Assembly (NCBI GenBank): GCA_963989245.1
Contig: OZ022340.1
Coordinates: forward strand, 39,588,982-39,652,981
DNA length: 64,000 nucleotides
Origin: Nansenia antarctica
Taxonomy: Eukaryota > Chordata > Actinopteri > Argentiniformes > Microstomatidae
Direction: 5' to 3'
The notes under the pieces were generated by a model. That model was not told where the DNA came from. It made no database searches and saw only the letters and a program-made list of their open reading frames with translations. This document shows positions 34,194 through 46,900 of this stretch, piece after piece (position 1 is the stretch's first letter; every line of letters begins with the position of its first letter). The position numbers were made by a program, and so were the translations under genes.

Positions 34194-37100
34194 GTTTTCT
34201 GCCTTTCTGGAGCACATTTTGACTTGTTGTTGAATGCTCCTATAATGTAACTCTAAATGACAATCAGAGTATCTTGAATTACGTGTGTGCAGCCTTTTGC
34301 TCAAAAGTTCTCAACGTTTCGTTTTCAGAGTCTCTTTTGACAATCTCTTAAGGAGCTGGTTTCAGTCATTAACAGAGCTGTTCTGAAAGTGTCCAAGCGG
34401 CCTGTTCTGAGAGTGGACTGTTTTTTGCATTCGTTCTCAAGTTATATCAAAGTGTTGTTTTCTGCGTTTCTGGAGCACATTTTGACTTGTTGTTGAATGC
34501 TCCTATAATGTAACTCTAAATGACAATCAGAGTATCTTGAATTACGTGTGTGCAGCCTTTTCCTCAAAAGTTATCAACGTTTCGTTTTCAGAGTCTCTTT
34601 TGACAATCTCTTAAAGAGCTGGTTTCAGTCATTAACATAGCTGTTCTGAAAGTGTGTAAGCGGCCTGTTCTGAGAGTGGACTGTTTTTTGCATTCGTTCT
34701 CAAGTTATATCAAAGTGTTGTTTTCTGCCTTTCTGGAGCACATTTTGACTTGTTGTTGAATGCTCCTATAATGTAACTCTAAATGACAATCAGAGTATCT
34801 TGAATTACGTGTGTGCAGCCTTTTGCTCAAAAGTTATCAACGTTTCGTTTCAGAGTCTCTTTTGACAATCTCTTAAAGAGCTGGTTTCAGTCATTAACAT
34901 AGCTGTTCTGAAAGTGTGTAAGCGGCCTGTTCTGAGAGTGGACTGTTTTTTGCATTCGTTCTCAAGTTATATCAAAGTGTTGTTTTCTGCCTTTCTGGAG
35001 CACATTTTGACTTGTTGTTGAATGCTCCTATAATGTAACTCTAAATGACAATCAGAGCAACTTGAATAACGTGTGTGCAGCCTTTTGCTCAAAAGTTATC
35101 AACGTTTCGTTTTCAGAGTCTCTTTTGACAATCTCTTAAAGAGCTGGTTTCAGTCATTAACATAGCTGTTCTGAAAGTGTGTAAGCGGCCTGTTCTGAGA
35201 GTGGACTGTTTTTTGCATTCGTTCTCAAGTTATATCAAAGTGTTGTTTTCTGCCTTTCTGGAGCACATTTTGACTTGTTGTTGAATGCTCCTATAATGTA
35301 ACTCTAAATGACAATCAGAGCAACTTGAATAACGTGTGTGCAGCCTTTTGCTCAAAAGTTATCAACGTTTCGTTTTCAGAGTCTCTTTTGACAATCTCTT
35401 AAAGAGCTGGTTTCAGTCATTAACAGAGCTGTTCTGAAAGTGTCCAAGCGGCCTGTTCTGAGAGTGGACTGTTTTTTTTATTCGTTCTCAAGTTATATCA
35501 AAGTGTTGTTTTCTGCCTTTCTGGAGCACATTTTGACTTGTTGTTGAATGCTCCTATAATGTAACTCTAAATGACAATCAGTGTATCTTGAATTACGTGT
35601 GTGCAGCCTTTTGCTCAAAAGTTATCAACGTTTCGTTTTCAGAGTCTCTTTTGACAATCTCTTAAAGAGCTGGTTTCAGTCATTAACATAGCTGTTCTGA
35701 AAGTGTGTAAGCGGCCTGTTCTGAGAGTGGACTGTTTTTTGCATTCGTTCTCAAGTTATATCAAAGTGTTGTTTTCTGCCTTTCTGGAGCACATTTTGAC
35801 TTGTTGTTGAATGCTCCTATAATGTAACTCTAAATGACAATCAGAGCAACTTGAATAACGTGTGTGAAGCCTTTTGCTCAAAAGTTATCAACGTTTCGTT
35901 TTCAGAGTCTCTTTTGACAATCTCTTAAAGAGCTGGTTTCAGTCATTAACATAGCTGTTCTGAAAGTGTGTAAGCGGCCTGTTCTGAGAGTGGACTGTTT
36001 TTTGCATTCGTTCTCAAGTTATATCAAAGTGTTGTTTTCTGCCTTTCTGGAGCACATTTTGACTTGTTGTTGAATGCTCCTATAATGTAACTCTAAATGA
36101 CAATCAGAGCAACTTGAATAACGTGTGTGCGGCCTTTTGCTCAAAAGTTATCAACGTTTCGTTTTCAGAGTCTCTTTTGACAATCTCTTAAAGAGCTGGT
36201 TTCAGTCATTAACATAGCTGTTCTGAAAGTGTGTAAGCGGCCTGTTCTGAGAGTGGACTGTTTTTTGCATTCGTTCTCAAGTTATATCAAAGTGTTGTTT
36301 TCTGCCTTTTTGGAGCACATTTTGACTTGTTGTTGAATGCTCCTATAATGTAACTCTAAATGACAATCAGAGCAATTTGAATAACGTGTGTGCGGCCTTT
36401 TGCTCAAAAGTTATCAACGTTTCGTTTTCAGAGTCTCTTTTGACAATCTCTTAAAGAGCTGGTTTCAGTCATTAACATAGCTGTTCTGAAAGTGTGTAAG
36501 CGGCCTGTTCTGAGAGTGGACTGTTTTTTGCATTCGTTCTCAAGTTATATCAAAGTGTTGTTTTCTGCCTTTCTGGAGCACATTTTGACTTGTTGTTGAA
36601 TGCTCCTATAATGTAACTCTAAATGACAATCAGAGCAACTTGAATAACGTGTGTGCGGCCTTTTGCTCAAAAGTTATCAACGTTTCGTTTTCAGAGTCTC
36701 TTTTGACAATCTCTTAAAGAGCTGGTTTCAGTCATTAACATAGCTGTTCTTAAAGTGTGTAAGCGGCCTGTTCTGAGAGTGGACTGTTTTTTGCATTCGT
36801 TCTCAAGTTATATCAAAGTGTTGTTTTCTGCCTTTTTGGAGCACATTTTGACTTGTTGTTGAATGCTCCTATAATGTAACTCTAAATGACAATCAGAGCA
36901 ATTTGAATAACGTGTGTGCGGCCTTTTGCTCAAAAGTTATCAACGTTTCGTTTTCAGAGTCTCTTTTGACAATCTCTTAAAGAGCTGGTTTCAGTCATTA
37001 ACAGAGCTGTTCTGAAAGTGTCCAAGCGGCCTGTTCTGAGAGTGGACTGTTTTTTTTATTCGTTCTCAAGTTATATCAAAGTGTTGTTTTCTGCCTTTCT

Positions 37101-40100
37101 GGAGCACATTTTGACTTGTTGTTGAATGCTCCTATAATGTAACTCTAAATGACAATCAGAGCAACTTGAATAACGTGTGTGCGGCCTTTTGCTCAAAAGT
37201 TATCAACGTTTCGTTTTCAGAGTCTCTTTTGACAATCTCTTAAAGAGCTGGTTTCAGTCATTAACATAGCTGTTCTGAAAGTGTGTAAGCGGCCTGTTCT
37301 GAGAGTGGACTGTTTTTTGCATTCGTTCTCAAGTTATATCAAAGTGTTGTTTTCTGCCTTTTTGGAGCACATTTTGACTTGTTGTTGAATGCTCCTATAA
37401 TGTAACTCTAAATGACAATCAGAGCAACTTGAATAACGTGTGTGCGGCCTTTTGCTCAAAAGTTATCAACGTTTCGTTTTCAGAGTCTCTTTTGACAATC
37501 TCTTAAAGAGCTGGTTTCAGTCATTAACAGAGCTGTTCTGAAAGTGTCCAAGCGGCCTGTTCTGAGAGTGGACTGTTTTTTTTATTCGTTCTCAAGTTAT
37601 ATCAAAGTGTTGTTTTCTGCCTTTCTGGAGCACATTTTGACTTGTTGTTGAATGCTCCTATAATGTAACTCTAAATGACAATCAGAGCAACTTGAATAAC
37701 GTGTGTGCGGCCTTTTGCTCAAAAGTTATCAACGTTTCGTTTTCAGAGTCTCTTTTGACAATCTCTTAAAGAGCTGGTTTCAGTCATTAACAGAGCTGTT
37801 CTGAAAGTGTCCAAGCGGCCTGTTCTGAGAGTGGACTGTTTTTTTTATTCGTTCTCAAGTTATATCAAAGTGTTGTTTTCTGCCTTTCTGGAGCACATTT
37901 TGACTTGTTGTTGAATGCTCCTATAAAGTAACTCTAAATGACAATCAGAGTATCTTGAATTATGTGTGTGCAGCCTTTTGCTCAAAAGTTATCAACGTTT
38001 CGTTTCAGAGTCTCTTTTGACAATCTCTTAAAGAGCTGGTTTCAGTCATTAACATAGCTGTTCTGAAAGTGTGTAAGCGGCCTGTTCTGAGAGTGGACTG
38101 TTTTTTTTATTCGTTCTCAAGTTATATCAAAGTGTTGTTTTCTGCCTTTCTGGAGCACATTTTGACTTGTTGTTGAATGCTCCTATAATGTAACTCTAAA
38201 TGACAATCAGAGTATCTTGAATTACGTGTGTGCAGCCTTTTGCTCAAAAGTTATCAACGTTTCGTTTTCAGAGTCTCTTTTGACAATCTCTTAAAGAGCT
38301 GGTTTCAGTCATTAACAGAGCTGTTCTGAAAGTGTCCAAGCGGCCTGTTCTGAGAGTGGACTGTTTTTTGCATTCGTTCTCAAGTTATATCAAAGTGTTG
38401 TTTTCTGCCTTTCTGGAGCACATTTTGACTTGTTGTTGAATGCTCCTATAATGTAACTCTAAATGACAATCAGAGTATCTTGAATTACGTGTGTGCAGCC
38501 TTTTGCTCAAAAGTTATCAACGTTTCGTTTTCAGAGTCTCTTTTGACAATCTCTTAAAGAGCTGGTTTCAGTCATTAACATAGCTGTTCTGAAAGTGTGT
38601 AAGCGGCCTGTTCTGAGAGTGGACTGTTTTTTGCATTCGTTCTCAAGTTATATCAAAGTGTTGTTTTCTGCCTTTCTGGAGCACATTTTGACTTGTTGTT
38701 GAATGCTCCTATAATGTAACTCTAAATGACAATCAGAGTATCTTGAATTACGTGTGTGCAGCCTTTTGCTCAAAAGTTATCAACGTTTCGTTTCAGAGTC
38801 TCTTTTGACAATCTCTTAAAGAGCTGGTTTCAGTCATTAACATAGCTGTTCTGAAAGTGTGTAAGCGGCCTGTTCTGAGAGTGGACTGTTTTTTGCATTC
38901 GTTCTCAAGTTATATCAAAGTGTTGTTTTCTGCCTTTCTGGAGCACATTTTGACTTGTTGTTGAATGCTCCTATAATGTAACTCTAAATGACAATCAGAG
39001 CAACTTGAATAACGTGTGTGCAGCCTTTTGCTCAAAAGTTATCAACGTTTCGTTTTCAGAGTCTCTTTTGACAATCTCTTAAAGAGCTGGTTTCAGTCAT
39101 TAACATAGCTGTTCTGAAAGTGTGTAAGCGGCCTGTTCTGAGAGTGGACTGTTTTTTGCATTCGTTCTCAAGTTATATCAAAGTGTTGTTTTCTGCCTTT
39201 CTGGAGCACATTTTGACTTGTTGTTGAATGCTCCTATAATGTAACTCTAAATGACAATCAGAGCAACTTGAATAACGTGTGTGCGGCCTTTTGCTCAAAA
39301 GTTATCAACGTTTCGTTTTCAGAGTCTCTTTTGACAATCTCTTAAAGAGCTGGTTTCAGTCATTAACAGAGCTGTTCTGAAAGTGTCCAAGCGGCCTGTT
39401 CTGAGAGTGGACTGTTTTTTTTATTCGTTCTCAAGTTATATCAAAGTGTTGTTTTCTGCCTTTCTGGAGCACATTTTGACTTATTGTTGAATGCTCCTAT
39501 AAAGTAACTCTAAATGACAATCAGAGTATCTTGAATTATGTGTGTGCAGCCTTTTGCTCAAAAGTTATCAACGTTTCGTTTCAGAGTCTCTTTTGACAAT
39601 CTCTTAAAGAGCTGGTTTCAGTCATTAACATAGCTGTTCTGAAAGTGTGTAAGCGGCCTGTTCTGAGAGTGGACTGTTTTTTGCATTCGTTCTCAAGTTA
39701 TATCAAAGTGTTGTTTTCTGCCTTTTTGGAGCACATTTTGACTTGTTGTTGAATGCTCCTATAATGTAACTCTAAATGACAATCAGAGCAATTTGAATAA
39801 CGTGTGTGCGGCCTTTTGCTCAAAAGTTATCAACGTTTCGTTTTCAGAGTCTCTTTTGACAATCTCTTAAAGAGCTGGTTTCAGTCATTAACAGAGCTGT
39901 TCTGAAAGTGTCCAAGCGGCCTGTTCTGAGAGTGGACTGTTTTTTTTATTCGTTCTCAAGTTATATCAAAGTGTTGTTTTCTGCCTTTCTGGAGCACATT
40001 TTGACTTGTTGTTGAATGCTCCTATAATGTAACTCTAAATGACAATCAGAGTATCTTGAATTACGTGTGTGCAGCCTTTTGCTCAAAAGTTATCAACGTT

Positions 40101-43100
40101 TCGTTTTCAGAGTCTCTTTTGACAATCTCTTAAAGAGCTGGTTTCAGTCATTAACATAGCTGTTCTGAAAGTGTGTAAGCGGCCTGTTCTGAGAGTGGAC
40201 TGTTTTTTGCATTCGTTCTCAAGTTATATCAAAGTGTTGTTTTCTGCCTTTCTGGAGCACATTTTGACTTGTTGTTGAATGCTCCTATAATGTAACTCTA
40301 AATGACAATCAGAGCAACTTGAATAACGTGTGTGCAGCCTTTTGCTCAAAAGTTATCAACGTTTCGTTTTCAGAGTCTCTTTTGACAATCTCTTAAAGAG
40401 CTGGTTTCAGTCATTAACATAGCTGTTCTGAAAGTGTGTAAGCGGCCTGTTCTGAGAGTGGACTGTTTTTTGCATTCGTTCTCAAGTTATATCAAAGTGT
40501 TGTTTTCTGCCTTTCTGGAGCACATTTTGACTTGTTGTTGAATGCTCCTATAATGTAACTCTAAATGACAATCAGAGCAACTTGAATAACGTGTGTGCGG
40601 CCTTTTGCTCAAAAGTTATCAACGTTTCGTTTTCAGAGTCTCTTTTGACAATCTCTTAAAGAGCTGGTTTCAGTCATTAACATAGCTGTTCTGAAAGTGT
40701 GTAAGCGGCCTGTTCTGAGAGTGGACTGTTTTTTGCATTCGTTCTCAAGTTATATCAAAGTGTTGTTTTCTGCCTTTTTGGAGCACATTTTGACTTGTTG
40801 TTGAATGCTCCTATAATGTAACTCTAAATGACAATCAGAGCAACTTGAATAACGTGTGTGCGGCCTTTTGCTCAAAAGTTATCAACGTTTCGTTTTCAGA
40901 GTCTCTTTTGACAATCTCTTAAAGAGCTGGTTTCAGTCATTAACAGAGCTGTTCTGAAAGTGTCCAAGCGGCCTGTTCTGAGAGTGGACTGTTTTTTTTA
41001 TTCGTTCTCAAGTTATATCAAAGTGTTGTTTTCTGCCTTTCTGGAGCACATTTTGACTTGTTGTTGAATGCTCCTATAATGTAACTCTAAATGACAATCA
41101 GAGCAACTTGAATAACGTGTGTGCGGCCTTTTGCTCAAAAGTTATCAACGTTTCGTTTTCAGAGTCTCTTTTGACAATCTCTTAAAGAGCTGGTTTCAGT
41201 CATTAACAGAGCTGTTCTGAAAGTGTCCAAGCGGCCTGTTCTGAGAGTGGACTGTTTTTTTTATTCGTTCTCAAGTTATATCAAAGTGTTGTTTTCTGCC
41301 TTTCTGGAGCACATTTTGACTTGTTGTTGAATGCTCCTATAATGTAACTCTAAATGACAATCAGAGTATCTTGAATTACGTGTGTGCAGCCTTTTGCTCA
41401 AAAGTTATCAACGTTTCGTTTTCAGAGTCTCTTTTGACAATCTCTTAAAGAGCTGGTTTCAGTCATTAACATAGCTGTTCTGAAAGTGTGTAAGCGGCCT
41501 GTTCTGAGAGTGTACTGTTTTTTGCATTCGTTCTCAAGTTATATCAAAGTGTTGTTTTCTGCCTTTCTGGAGCACATTTTGACTTGTTGTTGAATGCTCC
41601 TATAATGTAACTCTAAATGACAATCAGAGCAACTTGAATAACGTGTGTGCAGCCTTTTGCTCAAAAGTTATCAACGTTTCGTTTTCAGAGTCTCTTTTGA
41701 CAATCTCTTAAAGAGCTGGTTTCAGTCATTAACATAGCTGTTCTGAAAGTGTGTAAGCGGCCTGTTCTGAGAGTGGACTGTTTTTTGCATTCGTTCTCAA
41801 GTTATATCAAAGTGTTGTTTTCTGCCTTTCTGGAGCACATTTTGACTTGTTGTTGAATGCTCCTATAATGTAACTCTAAATGACAATCAGAGCAACTTGA
41901 ATAACGTGTGTGCGGCCTTTTGCTCAAAAGTTATCAACGTTTCGTTTTCAGAGTCTCTTTTGACAATCTCTTAAAGAGCTGGTTTCAGTCATTAACATAG
42001 CTGTTCTGAAAGTGTGTAAGCGGCCTGTTCTGAGAGTGGACTGTTTTTTGCATTCGTTCTCAAGTTATATCAAAGTGTTGTTTTCTGCCTTTCTGGAGCA
42101 CATTTTGACTTGTTGTTGAATGCTCCTATAATGTAACTCTAAATGACAATCAGAGTATCTTGAATTACGTGTGTGCAGCCTTTTGCTCAAAAGTTATCAA
42201 CGTTTCGTTTTCAGAGTCTCTTTTGACAATCTCTTAAAGAGCAGGTTTCAGTCATTAACATAGCTGTTCTGAAAGTGTGTAAGCGGCCTGTTCTGAGAGT
42301 GGACTGTTTTTTGCATTCGTTCTCAAGTTATATCAAAGTGTTGTTTTCTGCCTTTCTGGAGCACATTTTGACTTGTTGTTGAATGCTCCTATAATGTAAC
42401 TCTAAATGACAATCAGAGTATCTTGAATTACGTGTGTGCAGCCTTTTGCTCAAAAGTTATCAACGTTTCGTTTTCAGAGTCTCTTTTGACAATCTCTTAA
42501 AGAGCTGGTTTCAGTCATTAACATAGCTGTTCTGAAAGTGTGTAAGCGGCCTGTTCTGAGAGTGGACTGTTTTTTGCATTCGTTCTCAAGTTATATCAAA
42601 GTGTTGTTTTCTGCCTTTCTGGAGCACATTTTGACTTGTTGTTGAATGCTCCTATAATGTAACTCTAAATGACAATCAGAGCAACTTGAATAACGTGTGT
42701 GTGGCCTTTTGCTCAAAAGTTATCAACGTTTCGTTTTCAGAGTCTCTTTTGACAATCTCTTAAAGAGCTGGTTTCAGTCATTAACATAGCTGTTCTGAAA
42801 GTGTGTAAGCGGCCTGTTCTGAGAGTGGACTGTTTTTTGCATTCGTTCTCAAGTTATATCAAAGTGTTGTTTTCTGCCTTTTTGGAGCACATTTTGACTT
42901 GTTGTTGAATGCTCCTATAATGTAACTCTAAATGACAATCAGAGCAACTTGAATAACGTGTGTGCGGCCTTTTGCTCAAAAGTTATCAACGTATCGTTTT
43001 CAGAGTCTCTTTTGACAATCTCTTAAAGAGCTGGTTTCAGTCATTAACAGAGCTGTTCTGAAAGTGTCCAAGCGGCCTGTTCTGAGAGTGGACTGTTTTT

Positions 43101-46100
43101 TTTATTCGTTCTCAAGTTATATCAAAGTGTTGTTTTCTGCCTTTCTGGAGCACATTTTGACTTGTTGTTGAATGCTCCTATAATGTAACTCTAAATGACA
43201 ATCAGAGCAACTTGAATAACGTGTGTGCGGCCTTTTGCTCAAAAGTTATCAACGTTTCGTTTTCAGAGTCTCTTTTGACAATCTCTTAAAGAGCTGGTTT
43301 CAGTCATTAACATAGCTGTTCTGAAAGTGTGTAAGCGGCCTGTTCTGAGAGTGGACTGTTTTTTGCATTCGTTCTCAAGTTATATCAAAGTGTTGTTTTC
43401 TGCCTTTTTGGAGCACATTTTGACTTGTTGTTGAATGCTCCTATAATGTAACTCTAAATGACAATCAGAGCAACTTGAATAACGTGTGTGCGGCCTTTTG
43501 CTCAAAAGTTATCAACGTTTCGTTTTCAGAGTCTCTTTTGACAATCTCTTAAAGAGCTGGTTTCAGTCATTAACATAGCTGTTCTGAAAGTGTGTAAGCG
43601 GCCTGTTCTGAGAGTGGACTGTTTTTTGCATTCGTTCTCAAGTTATATCAAAGTGTTGTTTTCTGCCTTTCTGGAGCACATTTTGACTTGTTGTTGAATG
43701 CTCCTATAATGTAACTCTAAATGACAATCAGAGCAACTTGAATAACGTGTGTGCGGCCTTTTGCTCAAAAGTTATCAACGTTTCGTTTTCAGAGTCACTT
43801 TTGACAATCTCTTAAAGAGCTGGTTTCAGTCATTAACATAGCTGTTCTGAAAGTGTGTAAGCGGCCTGTTCTGAGAGTGGACTGTTTTTTGCATTCGTTC
43901 TCAAGTTATATCAAAGTGTTGTTTTCTGCCTTTCTGGAGCACATTTTGACTTGTTGTTGAATGCTCCTATAATGTAACTCTAAATGACAATCAGAGTATC
44001 TTGAATTACGTGTGTGCAGCCTTTTGCTCAAAAGTTATCAACGTTTCGTTTTCAGAGTCTCTTTTGACAATCTCTTAAAGAGCTGGTTTCAGTCATTAAC
44101 ATAGCTGTTCTGAAAGTGTGTAAGCGGCCTGTTCTGAGAGTGGACTGTTTTTTGCATTCGTTCTCAAGTTATATCAAAGTGTTGTTTTCTGCCTTTCTGG
44201 AGCACATTTTGACTTGTTGTTGAATGCTCCTATAATGTAACTCTAAATGACAATCAGAGCAACTTGAATAACGTGTGTGCAGCCTTTTGCTCAAAAGTTA
44301 TCAACGTTTCGTTTTCAGAGTCTCTTTTGACAATCTCTTAAAGAGCTGGTTTCAGTCATTAACATAGCTGTTCTGAAAGTGTGTAAGCGGCCTGTTCTGA
44401 GAGTGGACTGTTTTTTGCATTCGTTCTCAAGTTATATCAAAGTGTTGTTTTCTGCCTTTCTGGAGCACATTTTGACTTGTTGTTGAATGCTCCTATAATG
44501 TAACTCTAAATGACAATCAGAGCAACTTGAATAACGTGTGTGCGGCCTTTTGCTCAAAAGTTATCAACGTTTCGTTTTCAGAGTCTCTTTTGACAATCTC
44601 TTAAAGAGCTGGTTTCAGTCATTAACATAGCTGTTCTGAAAGTGTGTAAGCGGCCTGTTCTGAGAGTGGACTGTTTTTTGCATTCGTTCTCAAGTTATAT
44701 CAAAGTGTTGTTTTCTGCCTTTTTGGAGCACATTTTGACTTGTTGTTGAATGCTCCTATAATGTAACTCTAAATGACAATCAGAGCAACTTGAATAACGT
44801 GTGTGCGCCTTTTGCTCAAAAGTTATCAACGTTTCGTTTTCAGAGTCTCTTTTGACAATCTCTTAAAGAGCTGGTTTCAGTCATTAACAGAGCTGTTCTG
44901 AAAGTGTCCAAGCGGCCTGTTCTGAGAGTGGACTGTTTTTTTTATTCGTTCTCAAGTTATATCAAAGTGTTGTTTTCTGCCTTTCTGGAGCACATTTTGA
45001 CTTGTTGTTGAATGCTCCTATAAAGTAACTCTAAATGACAATCAGAGTATCTTGAATTATGTGTGTGCAGCCTTTTGCTCAAAAGTTATCAACGTTTCGT
45101 TTCAGAGTCTCTTTTGACAATCTCTTAAAGAGCTGGTTTCAGTCATTAACATAGCTGTTCTGAAAGTGTGTAAGCGGCCTGTTCTGAGAGTGGACTGTTT
45201 TTTTTATTCGTTCTCAAGTTATATCAAAGTGTTGTTTTCTGCCTTTCTGGAGCACATTTTGACTTGTTGTTGAATGCTCCTATAATGTAACTCTAAATGA
45301 CAATCAGAGTATCTTGAATTACGTGTGTGCAGCCTTTTGCTCAAAAGTTATCAACGTTTCGTTTTCAGAGTCTCTTTTGACAATCTCTTAAAGAGCTGGT
45401 TTCAGTCATTAACACAGCTGTTCTGAAAGTGTGTAAGCGGCCTGTTCTGAGAGTGGACTGTTTTTTGCATTCGTTCTCAAGTTATATCAAAGTGTTGTTT
45501 TCTGCCTTTCTGGAGCACATTTTGACTTGTTGTTGAATGCTCCTATAATGTAACTCTAAATGACAATCAGAGCAACTTGAATAACGTGTGTGCGGCCTTT
45601 TGCTCAACAGTTATCAACGTTTCGTTTTCAGAGTCTCTTTTGACAATCTCTTAAAGAGCTGGTTTCAGTCATTAACAGAGCTGTTCTGAAAGTGTCCAAG
45701 CGGCCTGTTCTGAGAGTGGACTGTTTTTTGCATTCGTTCTCAAGTTATATCAAAGTGTTGTTTTCTGCCTTTCTGGAGCACATTTTGACTTGTTGTTGAA
45801 TGCTCCTATAATGTAACTCTAAATGACAATCAGAGCAACTTGAATAACGCGTGTGCAGCCTTTTGCTCAAAAGTTATCAACGTTTCGTTTTCAGAGTCTC
45901 TTTTGACAATCTCTTAAAGAGCTGGTTTCAGTCATTAACAGAGCTGTTCTGAAAGTGTCCAAGCGGCCTGTTCTGAGAGTGGACTGTTTTTTTTATTCGT
46001 TCTCAAGTTATATCAAAGTGTTGTTTTCTGCCTTTCTGGAGCACATTTTGACTTGTTGTTGAATGCTCCTATAATGTAACTCTAAATGACAATCAGAGTA

Positions 46101-46745
46101 TCTTGAATTACGTGTGTGCAGCCTTTTGCTCAAAAGTTATCAACGTTTCGTTTTCAGAGTCTCTTTTGACAATCTCTTAAAGAGCTGGTTTCAGTCATTA
46201 ACATAGCTGTTCTGAAAGTGTGTAAGCGGCCTGTTCTGAGAGTGGACTGTTTTTTGCATTCGTTCTCAAGTTATATCAAAGTGTTGTTTTCTGCCTTTCT
46301 GGAGCACATTTTGACTTGTTGTTGAATGCTCCTATAATGTAACTCTAAATGACAATCAGAGCAACTTGAATAACGTGTGTGCAGCCTTTTGCTCAAAAGT
46401 TATCAACGTTTCGTTTTCAGAGTCTCTTTTGACAATCTCTTAAAGAGCTGGTTTCAGTCATTAACATAGCTGTTCAGAAAGTGTGTAAGCGGCCTGTTCT
46501 GAGAGTGGACTGTTTTTTCATTCGTTCTCGTTATATCAAAGTGTTGTTTTCGGCCTTTCTGGAGCACATTTTGACTTGTTGTTGAATGCTCCTATAATGT
46601 AACTCTAAATGACAATCAGAGCAACTTGAATAACGTGTGTGCAGCCTTTTGCTCAAAAGTTATCAACGTTTCGTTTTCAGAGTCTCTTTTGACAATCTCT
46701 TAAAGAGCTGGTTTCAGTCATTAACAGAGCTGTTCTGAAAGTGTC

Positions 46746-46900
46746 CAAGCGGCCTGTTCTGAGAGTGGACTGTTTTTTTTATTCGTTCTCAAGTTATATC
46801 AGTGTTGTTTTCTGCCTTTCTGGAGCACATTTTGACTTGTTGTTGAATGCTCCTATAATGTAACTCTAAATGACAATCAGAGTATCTTGAATTACGTGTA
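46746..46900 (+). repeat. Truncated 155-bp satellite monomer
   Basis: At gaattacgtgt|aagcgg (junction about 46896-46900) the monomer skips 108 bp, from the gtgtgtgcag site to the gtgtgtaag site. The shared gtgt gives microhomology for the deletion. The neighbouring upstream monomer also lacks two A residues (tatatcagtgttg, about 46800). The same junction recurs at 59026, 59702 and 63794. Confidence 0.85.

Noticed and set aside
33395..34304. Minus-strand ORFs across the LINE
   Set aside because: Antisense shadows of the RT frame in a GC-rich insert.
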